Source of the DNA: Acididesulfobacillus acetoxydans
GTDB lineage: Bacteria; Bacillota; Desulfitobacteriia; Desulfitobacteriales; Desulfitobacteriaceae
Assembly: GCF_902729405.1 (NCBI RefSeq)
Contig: NZ_LR746496.1
Coordinates: 1,860,001 to 1,924,000, forward strand
Length of the DNA stretch: 64,000 nt
Reading direction: 5' to 3'
This document shows, piece after piece, positions 1-9,190 of the stretch (the stretch's first letter is position 1; the number at the start of each line of letters is the position of its first letter). The translations under genes were made by a program, and so were the position numbers. The notes beneath the pieces were generated by a model. The model searched no databases. It was not told the origin of the DNA and was given only the letters and a program-made list of their open reading frames with translations.

Positions 1-1
1 T

Positions 2-466
2 GACCGGTGTCTGAAGGCCAATAGCCTGGAGTGCGTGCGCTCACAGGACGATTTAAGCGGCTGGGCAACAAAATTCCTTGAGTTTGACGGCTATATCATC
101 GGCTCACCGGTATACGACATGAACATTAGTGCCCAACTTCAGGGTTTCTTTAACCGGATGCGGGCTAACTGGCTTATACTGGAAAAGAACCCGGACTTTT
201 ATGCCCGAAAATTCGGCGGTGCGATCGCTGTGGGGGGAACACGGCACGGCGGGCAGGAGTTAGTGTTAAATGCACTGAATAACTATTATCTCTCCTTAGG
301 TATTAAAGTAGTCAGTGCCGGAGCGCAGGCCTATAACGGTGCCGCCGTCTGGTCCAAAGACCGGAGGGCGGAAGGGGTAAAAGAAGACCATATCGGCGTG
401 GAATCCGTACGCGCCATCGGCCGGGCAGTGGCTTTGGCTGTAAAAAATGAAGTGCGTGAGCATTGA
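2..466 (+). CDS. NADPH-dependent FMN reductase / flavodoxin-fold protein, 5' partial
   Basis: The reading frame is open from the window edge, so the start lies upstream. About 155 C-terminal residues are visible. The segment FDGYIIGSPVYDMNISAQLQ is typical of the FMN-binding part of NADPH-dependent FMN reductases (flavodoxin fold), where the family uses the GSPVY loop to hold flavin. GGAIAVGGTRHGGQE is the second flavin-contact loop. The usual family length is 180-210 residues, so only the N-terminal strand and phosphate loop are missing. It is probably a cytoplasmic flavin or quinone reductase. It ends 17 bp before a GntR regulator on the same strand and may share its operon. The substrate is unknown. 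Confidence 0.75.
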   Translation, partial: DRCLKANSLECVRSQDDLSGWATKFLEFDGYIIGSPVYDMNISAQLQGFFNRMRANWLILEKNPDFYARKFGGAIAVGGTRHGGQELVLNALNNYYLSLGIKVVSAGAQAYNGAAVWSKDRRAEGVKEDHIGVESVRAIGRAVALAVKNEVREH

Positions 467-483
467 GGGAGTTGTAGGACTAA

Positions 484-1275
484 ATGTTGCCTGTACAGAA
501 TGCACCGCTTTACACAAAGGTAGCGGAAAGATTGGTGGAACTGATAAAAGGGGGGGTTTGGCCGGACAATGTTTTGCCTGCGGAAGAGCAATTGGGAAAA
601 ACGCTGGGAGTGAGTAAACCGACGCTCCGGGAGGCGTTGGCCGAACTTACCTCGCAAGGAATCATTGCCAAAAAACACGGTTTAGGCAACATTGTTATCC
701 CTAGTGCCTTAAAAGCGAGATTCCGCTTTGATTTGAAATTGGATTTTATTGACATGCTCAGCACGGAAGGATATGAGGTCTCTCTCTTCCAATCATATCA
801 CCGTTTTGAAGATTCGGCCCAGGAGGCGGTTTCACCAGGGACCCACCTTGTTTATGACGAGTTCGTGATGGCTGATAAGCACCCCGCTATCAAGCTGACC
901 ATGCGCATTCCCCGCAATCTTCTCAATAGAGAAGTGCAGCCAAATCTCCGGATCGGTAACATGTTTTCCTTTATTTTTGACTATACCGGCGAGGTTATTA
1001 ATCACTCTGTCGTCAACATCGTTCCAGCCTTGGCCGGGGCGAGTTTGAGCCGAATATTTGGTATCGGTCAAGAAGAGCCGGTTGTTTCCTGGCGGGAGAT
1101 ATTTCATAATATGCAAGACAAAAAACTTTGTTTTACGCGCATTTATTTCAACCCTAAGATCATGAAGCTTACTATGTTGAGGAAAGGTTCTTACCCCCAC
1201 GAAACGGGATGCCCGGTTTTTGTCTGCACCGATTTAGAGGAAGCCGTGCTGGAGGCTGCCCACTCGGAAAATTGA
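484..1275 (+). CDS. GntR family transcriptional regulator (HutC/UTRA type)
   Basis: 263 residues. Residues about 8-75 form a GntR winged helix-turn-helix (LPAEEQLGKTLGVSKPTLRE, then a wing with GLGNIV). Residues about 95-255 resemble the UTRA effector domain of the HutC subfamily, which normally binds a small metabolite and then releases DNA. The ATG at 484 fits because the HTH begins directly after it; a GAGGGAG stretch lies about 10 bases upstream. The stop is 10 bp before the amidohydrolase start, so the two genes are almost certainly co-transcribed and the regulator probably responds to that enzyme's substrate or product. The ligand cannot be read from the sequence. Confidence 0.85.
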   Translation: MLPVQNAPLYTKVAERLVELIKGGVWPDNVLPAEEQLGKTLGVSKPTLREALAELTSQGIIAKKHGLGNIVIPSALKARFRFDLKLDFIDMLSTEGYEVSLFQSYHRFEDSAQEAVSPGTHLVYDEFVMADKHPAIKLTMRIPRNLLNREVQPNLRIGNMFSFIFDYTGEVINHSVVNIVPALAGASLSRIFGIGQEEPVVSWREIFHNMQDKKLCFTRIYFNPKIMKLTMLRKGSYPHETGCPVFVCTDLEEAVLEAAHSEN

Positions 1276-1285
1276 GGTGAGTGCC

Positions 1286-2692
1286 ATGAAAATCCTGATA
1301 AAGAATACCACGATCGTGACCGTCAATCCGGCGCGGGAGGTGCTAGCGGACGCCGCCCTTGTGGTTGAAGGAAATAAGATAGCCGACTTGGGCCCTTCTG
1401 TCTCCCTCGAGAAAATACATGCAAACGTGGATGTGGAAATTGATGCCAAGGGTAAGATTGTCTTTCCCGGTTTGGTGAATACTCATACGCATTTGTTCCA
1501 GCAGTTACTCAAAGGCTTGAGTGATGACCGCCAGGTGGCACAATGGTTCAGTCAAATGACAGCCCCCTGTGCCGAACGCTTAACGGCCGAGAATGTTTAT
1601 GTGGCGGCCTTGGCCGGATGCATGGAGACAGTGCGCAGCGGGGTAACGACCTTGGTTGATTTTATGTATGCCCACCCTCAGCCCGAGCTTTCTGATGCCG
1701 TGATCCAGGCCTTTAAGGAGTTGGGTATCAGGGGAATTTTGGCCAGGGGCGTAATGACCGCGGGGGGAAAGTACGGAGTGTCAGCGCCTTTGCGCGAAGA
1801 ATTGCCTGCGGTGAAACGTGATGTGGAACGGTTGTTCAAAAAGTTTCACCAATCATCTAATCGGAGAGTACGGATTTGGCTCGCTCCCTCCACGGTTTGG
1901 ACGAATACAGTGGATAGCCTCAGGGCGATGTGGTATTTGGCTCAGAACAATGACTCCGGCATGACCGTGCATATATCCGAATCTCAATTTGACCGCGAGG
2001 TTGCGCGGGAGATCTATGGATTGTCCGATATTGCCGTTTTGGAGTCTTTGGGGATTGCGGGAGCTAACCTCCTCTTGGTTCACTGTGTGCACCCGGATGC
2101 ACGGGAGCTGCGTTTTATGAAATACCATGATATCAAGGTGTCCCATAACCCGGTGAGCAATATGTATCTGTCCTCCGGAGCGGCACCTATAGGCAAAATG
2201 CTCGAGATGGGTTTAACCGTGAGCTTGGCTACGGATGGACCGGCGAGCAATAACACCATGGATATGTTGGAAGTTTTGAAAGGCACAGCGCTCTTGCAGA
2301 AAGTGACCACGCATGATCCGACGGTCATCACAGCGGAAAGGGTCTTGGAGATGGCTACGATCGAGGGAGCCAAGGCACTGGGAATGGAAAATGAGGTGGG
2401 CTCTCTGGAGATAGGTAAAAAGGCGGACTTATTTCTTTTCAACCCGCGGCTCTCCCTGAAAGCGATACCTATGCATAACCCGGTGTCAACCCTTGTTTAC
2501 TCTTCCTCCTACAACAACATAGAAATCGTTATGATTGATGGCAATATTGTTTTGGAGGGAGGGAAGTTTTCCAGAGTTAATGAAGAAGAAGTGATTGGTC
2601 GCTGCCAGCGGCAGGCGGAGCAGTTGCGCGCCGAAGTGGCGGCCAGAGTTCCACATCTTAAGGAAAGACCATGGCGGAGTGTGGCATTTTGA
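1286..2692 (+). CDS. Amidohydrolase, TRZ/ATZ-SAH deaminase-like
   Basis: 468 residues from ATG 1286, chosen over GTG 1277 because GAGGTG ends six bases before it. The amidohydrolase metal ligands are visible: HxH in NTHTHLFQ (residues 67 and 69), one His in TVHISES, one in LLVHCVH and the Asp in [10 protein letters not shown]. This pattern belongs to the cytosolic deaminase/chlorohydrolase group (SAH/MTA deaminase, guanine deaminase, atrazine hydrolases), which use one divalent metal to hydrolyse amino groups on N-heterocycles. The substrate is unresolved. It follows the GntR gene and is followed one base later by a sigma-54 activator. A purine or pyrimidine-like deamination role is inference. 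Confidence 0.85.
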   Translation: MKILIKNTTIVTVNPAREVLADAALVVEGNKIADLGPSVSLEKIHANVDVEIDAKGKIVFPGLVNTHTHLFQQLLKGLSDDRQVAQWFSQMTAPCAERLTAENVYVAALAGCMETVRSGVTTLVDFMYAHPQPELSDAVIQAFKELGIRGILARGVMTAGGKYGVSAPLREELPAVKRDVERLFKKFHQSSNRRVRIWLAPSTVWTNTVDSLRAMWYLAQNNDSGMTVHISESQFDREVAREIYGLSDIAVLESLGIAGANLLLVHCVHPDARELRFMKYHDIKVSHNPVSNMYLSSGAAPIGKMLEMGLTVSLATDGPASNNTMDMLEVLKGTALLQKVTTHDPTVITAERVLEMATIEGAKALGMENEVGSLEIGKKADLFLFNPRLSLKAIPMHNPVSTLVYSSSYNNIEIVMIDGNIVLEGGKFSRVNEEEVIGRCQRQAEQLRAEVAARVPHLKERPWRSVAF

Positions 2693-2693
2693 C

Positions 2694-4475
2694 ATGGTCA
2701 AACTGTTGAGTATTCAACCCTTTGTGCAAGGTGTGGCTGAAGCAATTGCCACCGCCTTGAAGTTGGAGGTCGAGATCGTTGATCGTGAGCTGCTGAGGGT
2801 GGCGGGGACAGGAAGGCTGCGCTCCCAAGTGGGTGTCAAGCAAAAGAGAGGATTTGTCAACCGCTTCGTTCTTAAGTCAGGCCAACTGTTTCTCATCAGC
2901 GATCCGGGAGAGCATTTAATCTGTACGGCTTGTGAGCTGAAAGGAAATTGCTTTTATACAGCGGGGGTTTTCTGTCCCATCGTTGTCGACGGCACCAGTA
3001 TCGGATTAATTAGTTTGGTCAGCTTTTCCGCGGACCAGCGGACAAGGCTCCTCACGAATTTTAATGATTTGGAGGGGTTTTTGATGAAGATGGCAGAATT
3101 ATTGGCAGGTAAAAGCAAAGAGGAAGAAATCGTCCGCAGTCTGTTGATTACATCCAATCAGATGCAGACGATTGTCAGTTCTATCCAAGACGGAATTGTT
3201 GCCGTTGACCAAACGGGGGTTGTGAGGAATTGCAATCCGGCGGCCCTGCGCGTGCTAAAGACGACGGCGGAAAGCGTGGTGGGCCGGCGGGTGCAGGAGA
3301 TACTGCCGGAATTTTTGGTCTGTCGGGTTCTTAAGTACAATGAAGAGTTTGTCGAGCAGATCGTTGTCCATCCCTGGGGCAAAAGGCGGCTGCGGCTGTT
3401 GAGCAGTGCTTTTCCGGTTTTGGTCAAGGGTAAATTAGTTGGAGCGGTCGAATCTTTTCGCCCTGTGGCAGATCTGCAGAGGGTTGCTTCCCGGATTAGC
3501 GAAGGCGAGGTGAGGATGGGTTTCTCTGATATTTTGGGTGAGAGTATTCAACTCAAGCAGTTGAAGGAAAAAGCGCACAAAGTGGCTGTGGGTGAGTCCA
3601 CGGTCCTGATTGAAGGGGAGAGCGGCACCGGTAAAGAACTGTTTGCCCAGGCAATTCATACCGCCAGTTCCCGAGCGGGCAGGGCATTTGTGGCTATAAA
3701 TTGTTGTGCGATTCCGGACAACCTCTTAGAGAGTGAGCTTTTTGGCTATGAAGAGGGAGCGTTTACAGGGGCTAAACACGGGGGTAAACCGGGAAAGTTT
3801 GAACTAGCCAATGGCGGAAGCATTTTCCTCGATGAAATCGGTGAGATGCCTTTGTACTTGCAGGGGAAACTTCTGAGGGTTCTCCAAGAGAGAAAGCTGG
3901 AGAGAGTAGGAGGAGTGCGCAGTATTGACCTGGACGTACGGGTGATTGCCGCCACAAACAAAGACCTCAGCGAGATGGTGGCAGAAGGGGAATTCCGCGA
4001 AGATCTTTATTACCGTTTACAGGTCATACCTCTCCAACTCCCGCCTTTACGCGAACGCAAGGAAGATATTCCGCTTTTGTTAGAGTATTTCCTGGCTCGT
4101 TTCAACCGCTTGTTGGGTAAAGAGTTCAAGGGTTTTGCCCCGGACAGTTTGGCCTTACTTCGCGGATATTCCTGGCCCGGAAATATCAGGGAATTACAGA
4201 ATTCTGTCGAATATGCATGCAATATGGAAACGGCGGCTTTCATCACCGCGGAGAGTTTGCCACTTAAAATCAGGCAGTTCCCCCGGCGGGTTGACAGCAG
4301 CCTCTCCGTCGGGATGCGCCTGCGCCAAAAAATGAAAGAGGTAGAACACCAAGTCCTGGCAGAGGCTCTGGAATATTTCGGATCATCGGCCCAAGGCAAG
4401 GAAAAGATAGCCGAAGTGCTGGGTATCAGCCGGGCAACTATCTACCGTAAGCTTAAGGAGCACAAGCTCGGTTAG
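2694..4475 (+). CDS. Sigma-54-dependent activator with Cys-containing sensor and PAS domain
   Basis: 593 residues from ATG 2694, two bases after the preceding stop, so translation is probably coupled. Longer upstream readings only run back into the amidohydrolase gene. Residues 1-150 are a sensor region with a [10 protein letters not shown] cysteine cluster that might bind metal or sense redox. A PAS domain follows (about 155-275). The AAA+ domain has Walker A GESGTGKE (near 308), the sigma-54-contacting loop GAFTGA (near 355) and Walker [10 protein letters not shown] Fis-type HTH ([20 protein letters not shown]) ends the protein. Its target promoter is not seen nearby; it may control the amidohydrolase cluster from upstream of the window. 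Its stop overlaps the convergent activator gene by four bases. Confidence 0.92.
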   Translation: MVKLLSIQPFVQGVAEAIATALKLEVEIVDRELLRVAGTGRLRSQVGVKQKRGFVNRFVLKSGQLFLISDPGEHLICTACELKGNCFYTAGVFCPIVVDGTSIGLISLVSFSADQRTRLLTNFNDLEGFLMKMAELLAGKSKEEEIVRSLLITSNQMQTIVSSIQDGIVAVDQTGVVRNCNPAALRVLKTTAESVVGRRVQEILPEFLVCRVLKYNEEFVEQIVVHPWGKRRLRLLSSAFPVLVKGKLVGAVESFRPVADLQRVASRISEGEVRMGFSDILGESIQLKQLKEKAHKVAVGESTVLIEGESGTGKELFAQAIHTASSRAGRAFVAINCCAIPDNLLESELFGYEEGAFTGAKHGGKPGKFELANGGSIFLDEIGEMPLYLQGKLLRVLQERKLERVGGVRSIDLDVRVIAATNKDLSEMVAEGEFREDLYYRLQVIPLQLPPLRERKEDIPLLLEYFLARFNRLLGKEFKGFAPDSLALLRGYSWPGNIRELQNSVEYACNMETAAFITAESLPLKIRQFPRRVDSSLSVGMRLRQKMKEVEHQVLAEALEYFGSSAQGKEKIAEVLGISRATIYRKLKEHKLG

Positions 4476-6529
4476 TTATTTGGTTCGCCCCAGCTTAATT
4501 GAATTGTTTCACCGCAACGGAGGGAAGCCCGAAGGCCCGCGGCAGTGAGTTCGAGTCCCTTGATCCCCCGGCTGACGTTCACAAGATCTTCTTCGGCCAA
4601 CTCCCGAATAAGCCGGCGCGCCTTGGCCTCCGTAATACCCAATTTGGCGGCGAGCGAACGCCGTCCAATGGGTTCTCCTGCTTTCGCTGCCTTGGCGATC
4701 AGACCGAGAGCATTATTGAGCAGGGCGTTTGTGCTTCGGTCCCGCGCCTCTGGCGGAAGCGAATTTTTGCTGTTGCGGATGACTCCGGCAGGAAGAAGCT
4801 GGAGATCAGGGGGAGAGTCCGGACTGATGTTGACGAGATACTCGACGACATTGTGTAGTTCCCGGATATTGCCGGGCCAGTCATAGGTGAAGAAGAGAGA
4901 GCTTACCAGAGAGAAATATTCGTTCGGCCGCAGGGGAGGTTTGCCTTTAAAATAACGGAGATAGAAGTCCTTGGCAATCGTCATGACATCCTCTCGTCGT
5001 TCTCTCAGCGGGGGCAGGAAAAGAGGAAGGACGTTCAGGCGATAGAAAAGATCCTGCCGGAAGCGCCCCGCCATGGTCAGTTCGCGCAGGACTTTATTGG
5101 TGGCGGCGATAATGCGGACGTCAACCGGTATAATTTTAGATCCGCCGATGCGGCGTACTTGTTTTTCCTGCAGGACCCGGAGGAGCTTGACCTGAAAGCT
5201 CAGCGGCGCTTCGCCGATTTCGTCGAGAAAAAGGGTGCCTTTATGGGCTTGTTCAAAGAGCCCCGGGGCGCCTTCTTTTTTTGCCCCGGTAAAAGCTCCT
5301 TCCACATAACCGAAGAGTTCGCTTTCCCAGAGGTTTTCCGGTAGGGCTGCGACATTGACCGCGACAAAAGGCCATTTCCGCCTGGGACCGGCATTATGAA
5401 TACTTTGGGCGAAAAGTTCTTTGCCTGTGCCGCTCTCCCCCTGAATGAGGACCGGAGATTCAGACTGGGCAAGCCTGTGCGCCAAAGCCTTCACTTGGTT
5501 CACGGCCGCACTTGCCCCTAATATGTTTTTGAAAGAGTAATGAGCGAGATGCTGTTGAGCGACCACTTTGCGGCGCAATTCCCCCTCCAGACGCTCTATC
5601 TCGGTGACGTCCTTCAGAGTAAGCACTTGACCCCGGAAACCGTCTCTCTCCAAAGGCGAACGGCTGACCATCAGATGCCTGTTGTTTAAGCGGGTGAAGT
5701 GTTCGCCTGCCTGGGCCTGTTTGGTCCACAGGGAAAGAATCTCTTGCGGCAGGCTTTTGTCTTGCAAACTTAGGCCGATAGCGCGCTCACCGGATATACC
5801 GAGAATCTCTCCGGCCACACTGTTGAAAACGGAAATCCGGCCGTCCCCGTCCCAAGCCAGAATTCCGTCGTGTACGGTATTGAGGATCGTCTCCAGCTGA
5901 CTTTTCATCAGCTTATTCTGGTCAGCCATACTCTTGGTTTCTTTAATGAGCTCGATCATGTCGCGTAGGTATTTAGCCGAGAGGAGGTTGGCTCGCTCGT
6001 CGGCCAGACCCAGAAACTTTAGGATTTCAAAGAGAGTCGTGAAGTCCATACCCCGGGTTTGAATGTCGATGATCTCTTCAACAAAGCCGGGGACGAGTTC
6101 GATCTCGCCGGGGGTTACCGCTGTTTTCAAACGGGGAAAACTTGTGGCTTCCGGGGCGTAAGGAAAATAGTTTAAATGATCGATGCCTAAAGCCTTGAGC
6201 AGTGAGATGGTTTCCTCGGCAGTGAAGAGATAGTCATTGACGAGCAGGACGTCGCTGCCCGCCGGGATGTTTAGAAGCTTACCGATTTCGTGATGGTTGA
6301 CGGAACGCCGGGCGATAATCTTGGGAGACTTGGGATCAAGATAAGGTTTGGCCAGAGCATAACAAGCCTGACTGGAGAAGACCAGCAGGTCGTCGGCTAT
6401 GTGCTCTTCTGTCAGGGCGTCGAGGTAAAGCGTCCGGATTTCACAACGTGTGCCCAGGAGATCGTTCAGTTGGTTGAACAGAGCCTCCGAGGTCGCCTTT
6501 CCTTTGGCAACCAGGGTGACACTTGCCAT
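4472..6529 (-). CDS. Sigma-54-dependent activator with PrpR-like sensor, PAS and C-terminal winged helix
   Basis: 685 residues. Residues 1-200 resemble the PrpR-type N-terminal sensor (a Rossmann-like small-molecule domain). A PAS domain covers about 211-310. The AAA+ domain has Walker A GESGTGKE (364-371), GAFTGA (411-416) and Walker [10 protein letters not shown] (432-440). The C-terminus is unusual: instead of a Fis helix it carries a winged-helix-like segment ([20 protein letters not shown], about 628-665). A perfect sigma-54 promoter lies 260 bp away in front of iadA and reads in the opposite direction. The protein is therefore the likely activator of the peptide operon. The effector is unknown; an amino acid or dipeptide is a guess from context. 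Confidence 0.92.
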   Translation of the reverse strand: MASVTLVAKGKATSEALFNQLNDLLGTRCEIRTLYLDALTEEHIADDLLVFSSQACYALAKPYLDPKSPKIIARRSVNHHEIGKLLNIPAGSDVLLVNDYLFTAEETISLLKALGIDHLNYFPYAPEATSFPRLKTAVTPGEIELVPGFVEEIIDIQTRGMDFTTLFEILKFLGLADERANLLSAKYLRDMIELIKETKSMADQNKLMKSQLETILNTVHDGILAWDGDGRISVFNSVAGEILGISGERAIGLSLQDKSLPQEILSLWTKQAQAGEHFTRLNNRHLMVSRSPLERDGFRGQVLTLKDVTEIERLEGELRRKVVAQQHLAHYSFKNILGASAAVNQVKALAHRLAQSESPVLIQGESGTGKELFAQSIHNAGPRRKWPFVAVNVAALPENLWESELFGYVEGAFTGAKKEGAPGLFEQAHKGTLFLDEIGEAPLSFQVKLLRVLQEKQVRRIGGSKIIPVDVRIIAATNKVLRELTMAGRFRQDLFYRLNVLPLFLPPLRERREDVMTIAKDFYLRYFKGKPPLRPNEYFSLVSSLFFTYDWPGNIRELHNVVEYLVNISPDSPPDLQLLPAGVIRNSKNSLPPEARDRSTNALLNNALGLIAKAAKAGEPIGRRSLAAKLGITEAKARRLIRELAEEDLVNVSRGIKGLELTAAGLRASLRCGETIQLSWGEPNN

Positions 6530-6550
6530 TCTGTTTCACCTCACAGCGCA

Positions 6551-6595
6551 GGGATAAAGGGATATAAAGGGATATAAAGGGATATAAAGGGATAA
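6551..6595. repeat. Short tandem repeat, 10-bp unit
   Basis: The unit GATATAAAGG occurs three times exactly (6561-6590), flanked by partial copies. It lies between the divergent activator gene and the iadA promoter, about 200 bp upstream of the -24 element. The 10-bp period matches one helical turn, so it could serve as an activator binding array, but a simple slippage repeat is equally possible. Confidence 0.8.
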
Positions 6596-6788
6596 GAACA
6601 CCCTCCCTTTGATCCTAGAAGGACGAGGAAGAAAAAGCAAGGAAAACTTTTCCGGATGGATCCCCTGCCAGGCGGGAGGAGCGAAAATGCCCGCCAAAAG
6701 CGGCGTTGCGGGGGAAAGGAGCGAGCGGCCGGTGAAAGTGGAATCAGCAAAATGTTCTATAATTAGGCAGGAACGGACGCCACTGTAT

Positions 6789-6804
6789 TGGCACAGGTAT
6801 TGCA
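6789..6804 (+). promoter_or_regulatory. Sigma-54 promoter of iadA
   Basis: TGGCAC-aggta-TTGCA is a perfect match to the -24/-12 consensus. Transcription would start near 6816, just before the ribosome site at 6829-6833 and the ATG at 6836. This also rules out an upstream TTG start at 6788. The adjacent gene encodes a sigma-54 activator. Confidence 0.9.
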
Positions 6805-6835
6805 TTACAGATCAGGGGAAAGGGGTAAGGAGGAT

Positions 6836-8044
6836 ATGCAGCGAAGCAGGGAAGAGCAGCAGCCGCTATTTACCATTCTCAAAGGCGGCCACAGGTTTAC
6901 ACCAGAAGACGCGGGTGTTGGGGATGTGGTTTTGGCGGCCGGCACAATAAGCAATTTGGCGGAGGACATTGCCGCGGCGCCGGCCTACGGTGCGGTAGAA
7001 GTGCTCGATGTCAGGGGCAAATACGTAGTTCCGGGTTTTGTTGATCAACATGTTCACATACTTGGCGGGGGTGGGGAAGGGGGCTATACGACACGCACAC
7101 CGGAGGTGATGTTGAGTCAATTGACCGAGGCGGGGATTACGACTGTCGTGGGCTGCTTGGGTACGGACGGCACGACCAGGCACGTTTCCTCCCTCTTAGC
7201 CAAAGCTCGCGCTCTGGAGGAGGAAGGGGTGACAACGTACATCTATACCGGGGCATACGAGGTGCCGGCGCCGACGATCACGGAGAATGTGCGCAATGAT
7301 CTGATCCTCATTGACAAAGTCATCGGTTGTGGAGAAGTAGCAATTGCCGATCATCGCTCGGCTCAGCCCGGCAAGGAGGATCTAAAGAAGCTGGCAGCCC
7401 AATGCCGGGTCGGCGGGCTTCTAAGCGGCAAAGCCGGGGTTTTGCACTTGCATGTAGGGGGCAGCCGCCAGGGGTTAAAGCATCTGTTTGAAATTTTGGA
7501 CGAGGGGGAGATACCGGTCAGCCAGTTTACGCCCACGCACATAAACCGCAGCCAGGCAGTTTTAGAGGAGGGGATTGTTTTTGCCCGGCGCGGCGGCATG
7601 ATAGATTTTACCACGAGTGCCAAACCGGCAGCGGTAGACGGGAGCAGGCTGAAGGCAGCCCGCGCGGTACGCTTCTGCCTGGAGAAAGGGGTGGGAATCG
7701 GCAGCATGACCCTCAGTTCGGACGGGAACGGCAGTCTGCCGCTCTTCAATGAACACGGCCAAACAGTGGGACTGGCAGTGGGCGAACCTGTTTCGCTGCA
7801 CCGGGAATTCAGGGATATGGTGGTGAGTGAAAACCTGGGACTTGAGGCTAGCCTTAGGGTAGTCACGGTAAACCCGGCACGCTCCCTCAGGCTTTTTCCG
7901 AGCAAGGGGGTTCTGAGAGTGGGTGCCGATGCCGACATTCTCATTTTAAATGAAGAGTTAGAGATAGAATACGTCTTCGCCCGGGGTCGCTGCCTGGTGC
8001 GCCAAGGTCGGGCGGTGGTCAAGGGAACTTTCGAAAGGAGCTGA
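6836..8044 (+). CDS. iadA: Isoaspartyl dipeptidase (beta-aspartyl peptidase)
   Basis: 402 residues, close to the usual 390. It hydrolyses beta-linked aspartyl dipeptides, which arise from damaged proteins or cyanophycin. Metal motifs are VDQHVHILGGGGEGG (HxH), IADHRSAQPG, LHVGG, THINR and LSSDGNGS, all specific to IadA. At the site where I recall the E. coli enzyme having a carboxylated bridging lysine (GVKCAISDH), this protein has glutamate (GCGEVAIADH). A Glu bridge occurs in some amidohydrolases, so activity is still plausible. The ATG at 6836 lies just downstream of the sigma-54 promoter with AGGAGG close before it. The gene is followed five bases later by a D-amino-acid transaminase. Confidence 0.93.
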   Translation: MQRSREEQQPLFTILKGGHRFTPEDAGVGDVVLAAGTISNLAEDIAAAPAYGAVEVLDVRGKYVVPGFVDQHVHILGGGGEGGYTTRTPEVMLSQLTEAGITTVVGCLGTDGTTRHVSSLLAKARALEEEGVTTYIYTGAYEVPAPTITENVRNDLILIDKVIGCGEVAIADHRSAQPGKEDLKKLAAQCRVGGLLSGKAGVLHLHVGGSRQGLKHLFEILDEGEIPVSQFTPTHINRSQAVLEEGIVFARRGGMIDFTTSAKPAAVDGSRLKAARAVRFCLEKGVGIGSMTLSSDGNGSLPLFNEHGQTVGLAVGEPVSLHREFRDMVVSENLGLEASLRVVTVNPARSLRLFPSKGVLRVGADADILILNEELEIEYVFARGRCLVRQGRAVVKGTFERS

Positions 8045-8049
8045 AGAGA

Positions 8050-8901
8050 ATGCCCGATATTGCTTGGGTCAATGGGCAGATCAGTGAGATTGGCCGGGCA
8101 AAGGTGCCGTTGTTGGACCGGGGCTACTTGTTCGGGGATGGGGTTTACGAAGTGCTGCGCGTCTACCGGGGGCGGCCTTTCGCGCTGGACGAGCATATGG
8201 AACGGTTGGCAGACAGTTTGGCCGGGGTTAGGATAAACTATCCTCTTGTGTCTGAACGTCTTCGGACTCTCATTGACGAATTGGTTGCTCAGGCCGGCTA
8301 TGCCGAGGCATCTGTCTATTTGCAAATTACCCGGGGTGCGAGTGTCCGTCAACACGCTTTTCCCGCCGGTTGTGAGCCGAGTCTGGTGCTCACTGTTACT
8401 AAAACTCAGCAGCCGGAACGGGGGCAGCAGGAGGGGGGAGTAGGAGTCATCACAGTACCGGATGATCGCTGGGCCCACTGTCATATCAAAAGTGTTAATC
8501 TCTTGCCCAATGTTCTGGCCAAACAAAAGGCCCGAGAGGCAGGAGCGTTTGAAGCGGTCTTTGTCCGAGCGGGAAACCGGATCAGTGAAGGGTCGAGCAG
8601 TAATATCTTTGCGGTTAAGGATGGCGTGATGGTCACCCCTCCTCTGGACGGACATATTCTGCCCGGGGTTACGCGCCGGATGGTTCTAAGTATCGCGCGG
8701 CAAGAAGGATTTCCCGTTCGGGAAGAGGACCTTCCGCTCGAATTTCTTCGGCAAGCCGAGGAAGTATTTCTCACGGGCACGACGATCGAGGTCCTGCCTG
8801 TGACGAAAATCGGTGGCACTCCCTTGGGGTCGGGGATTCCCGGTCCGGTAACCCGTGCTATCTTCCAAGCGTTTACCCGGAAGACTGAGAGCCAAAGCTG
8901 A
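8050..8901 (+). CDS. dat: D-amino-acid transaminase (class IV PLP enzyme)
   Basis: 283 residues, the normal size. It transfers the amino group of D-alanine and other D-amino acids to 2-oxo acids. The signature TRGASVRQHAFP and the lysine segment HIKSVNLLPNVLAKQ (Schiff-base lysine) favour D-amino-acid transaminase over branched-chain transaminase or aminodeoxychorismate lyase. SEGSSSNIF and LTGTT bind the PLP phosphate. AAGGAG lies about nine bases before ATG 8050, inside the end of iadA, so the two are one operon under the sigma-54 promoter. In context it likely channels D-amino acids released from peptides, or makes D-Glu/D-Ala for the wall. Confidence 0.88.
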   Translation: MPDIAWVNGQISEIGRAKVPLLDRGYLFGDGVYEVLRVYRGRPFALDEHMERLADSLAGVRINYPLVSERLRTLIDELVAQAGYAEASVYLQITRGASVRQHAFPAGCEPSLVLTVTKTQQPERGQQEGGVGVITVPDDRWAHCHIKSVNLLPNVLAKQKAREAGAFEAVFVRAGNRISEGSSSNIFAVKDGVMVTPPLDGHILPGVTRRMVLSIARQEGFPVREEDLPLEFLRQAEEVFLTGTTIEVLPVTKIGGTPLGSGIPGPVTRAIFQAFTRKTESQS

Positions 8902-8925
8902 AACCAAGCTCACCGGTTCTAAAGG

Positions 8926-9162
8926 AACTCGTTCAACTAAAGTTGAACATCGGAGCTTTGTCGGCGATAGTCTCCAGTGACGTTAGTCTCCAGACTATCG
9001 CCGAAGCCGCACGCTTACGCAGAATGACCCAACGGCTGAGGATGACTATCGCCGAAGGCTGGGTCTAGCCTCACCGAAGAAAGTACTAAGTACCGCTTCC
9101 GCTTCTGGAAGCGGGAGTCTCATGATCGGATGAGTTCGTTTTCGTTTGGCTTTGCGATCATG
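8926..9162 (+). repeat. Structured intergenic repeat, copy A
   Basis: This is the largest of four related elements (others near 24738, 39682 and 50053). It opens with AACTCGTTCAACTAAAG, a hairpin whose stem differs from the other copies by a paired change (GTTCAACT/AGTTGAAC against GTTCAGCT/AGCTGAAC). An 11-bp stem GGCGATAGTCT/AGACTATCGCC follows. Further on are the hairpin CCGCTTC/GAAGCGG with GGAGTCT, and CATGATCG/CGATCATG around the CGGATGA block. The motif GACTATCGCCGAAG occurs twice, so part is duplicated. It separates dat from dppA and fills most of that 289-bp gap. Confidence 0.75.
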
Positions 9163-9190
9163 TAATTATTATTAAAGAGGGGGAGAGCAA

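Noticed and set aside
7363-8655. Long minus-strand reading across iadA and dat
   Set aside because: Antisense to two well-supported genes; composition shows no protein family features.
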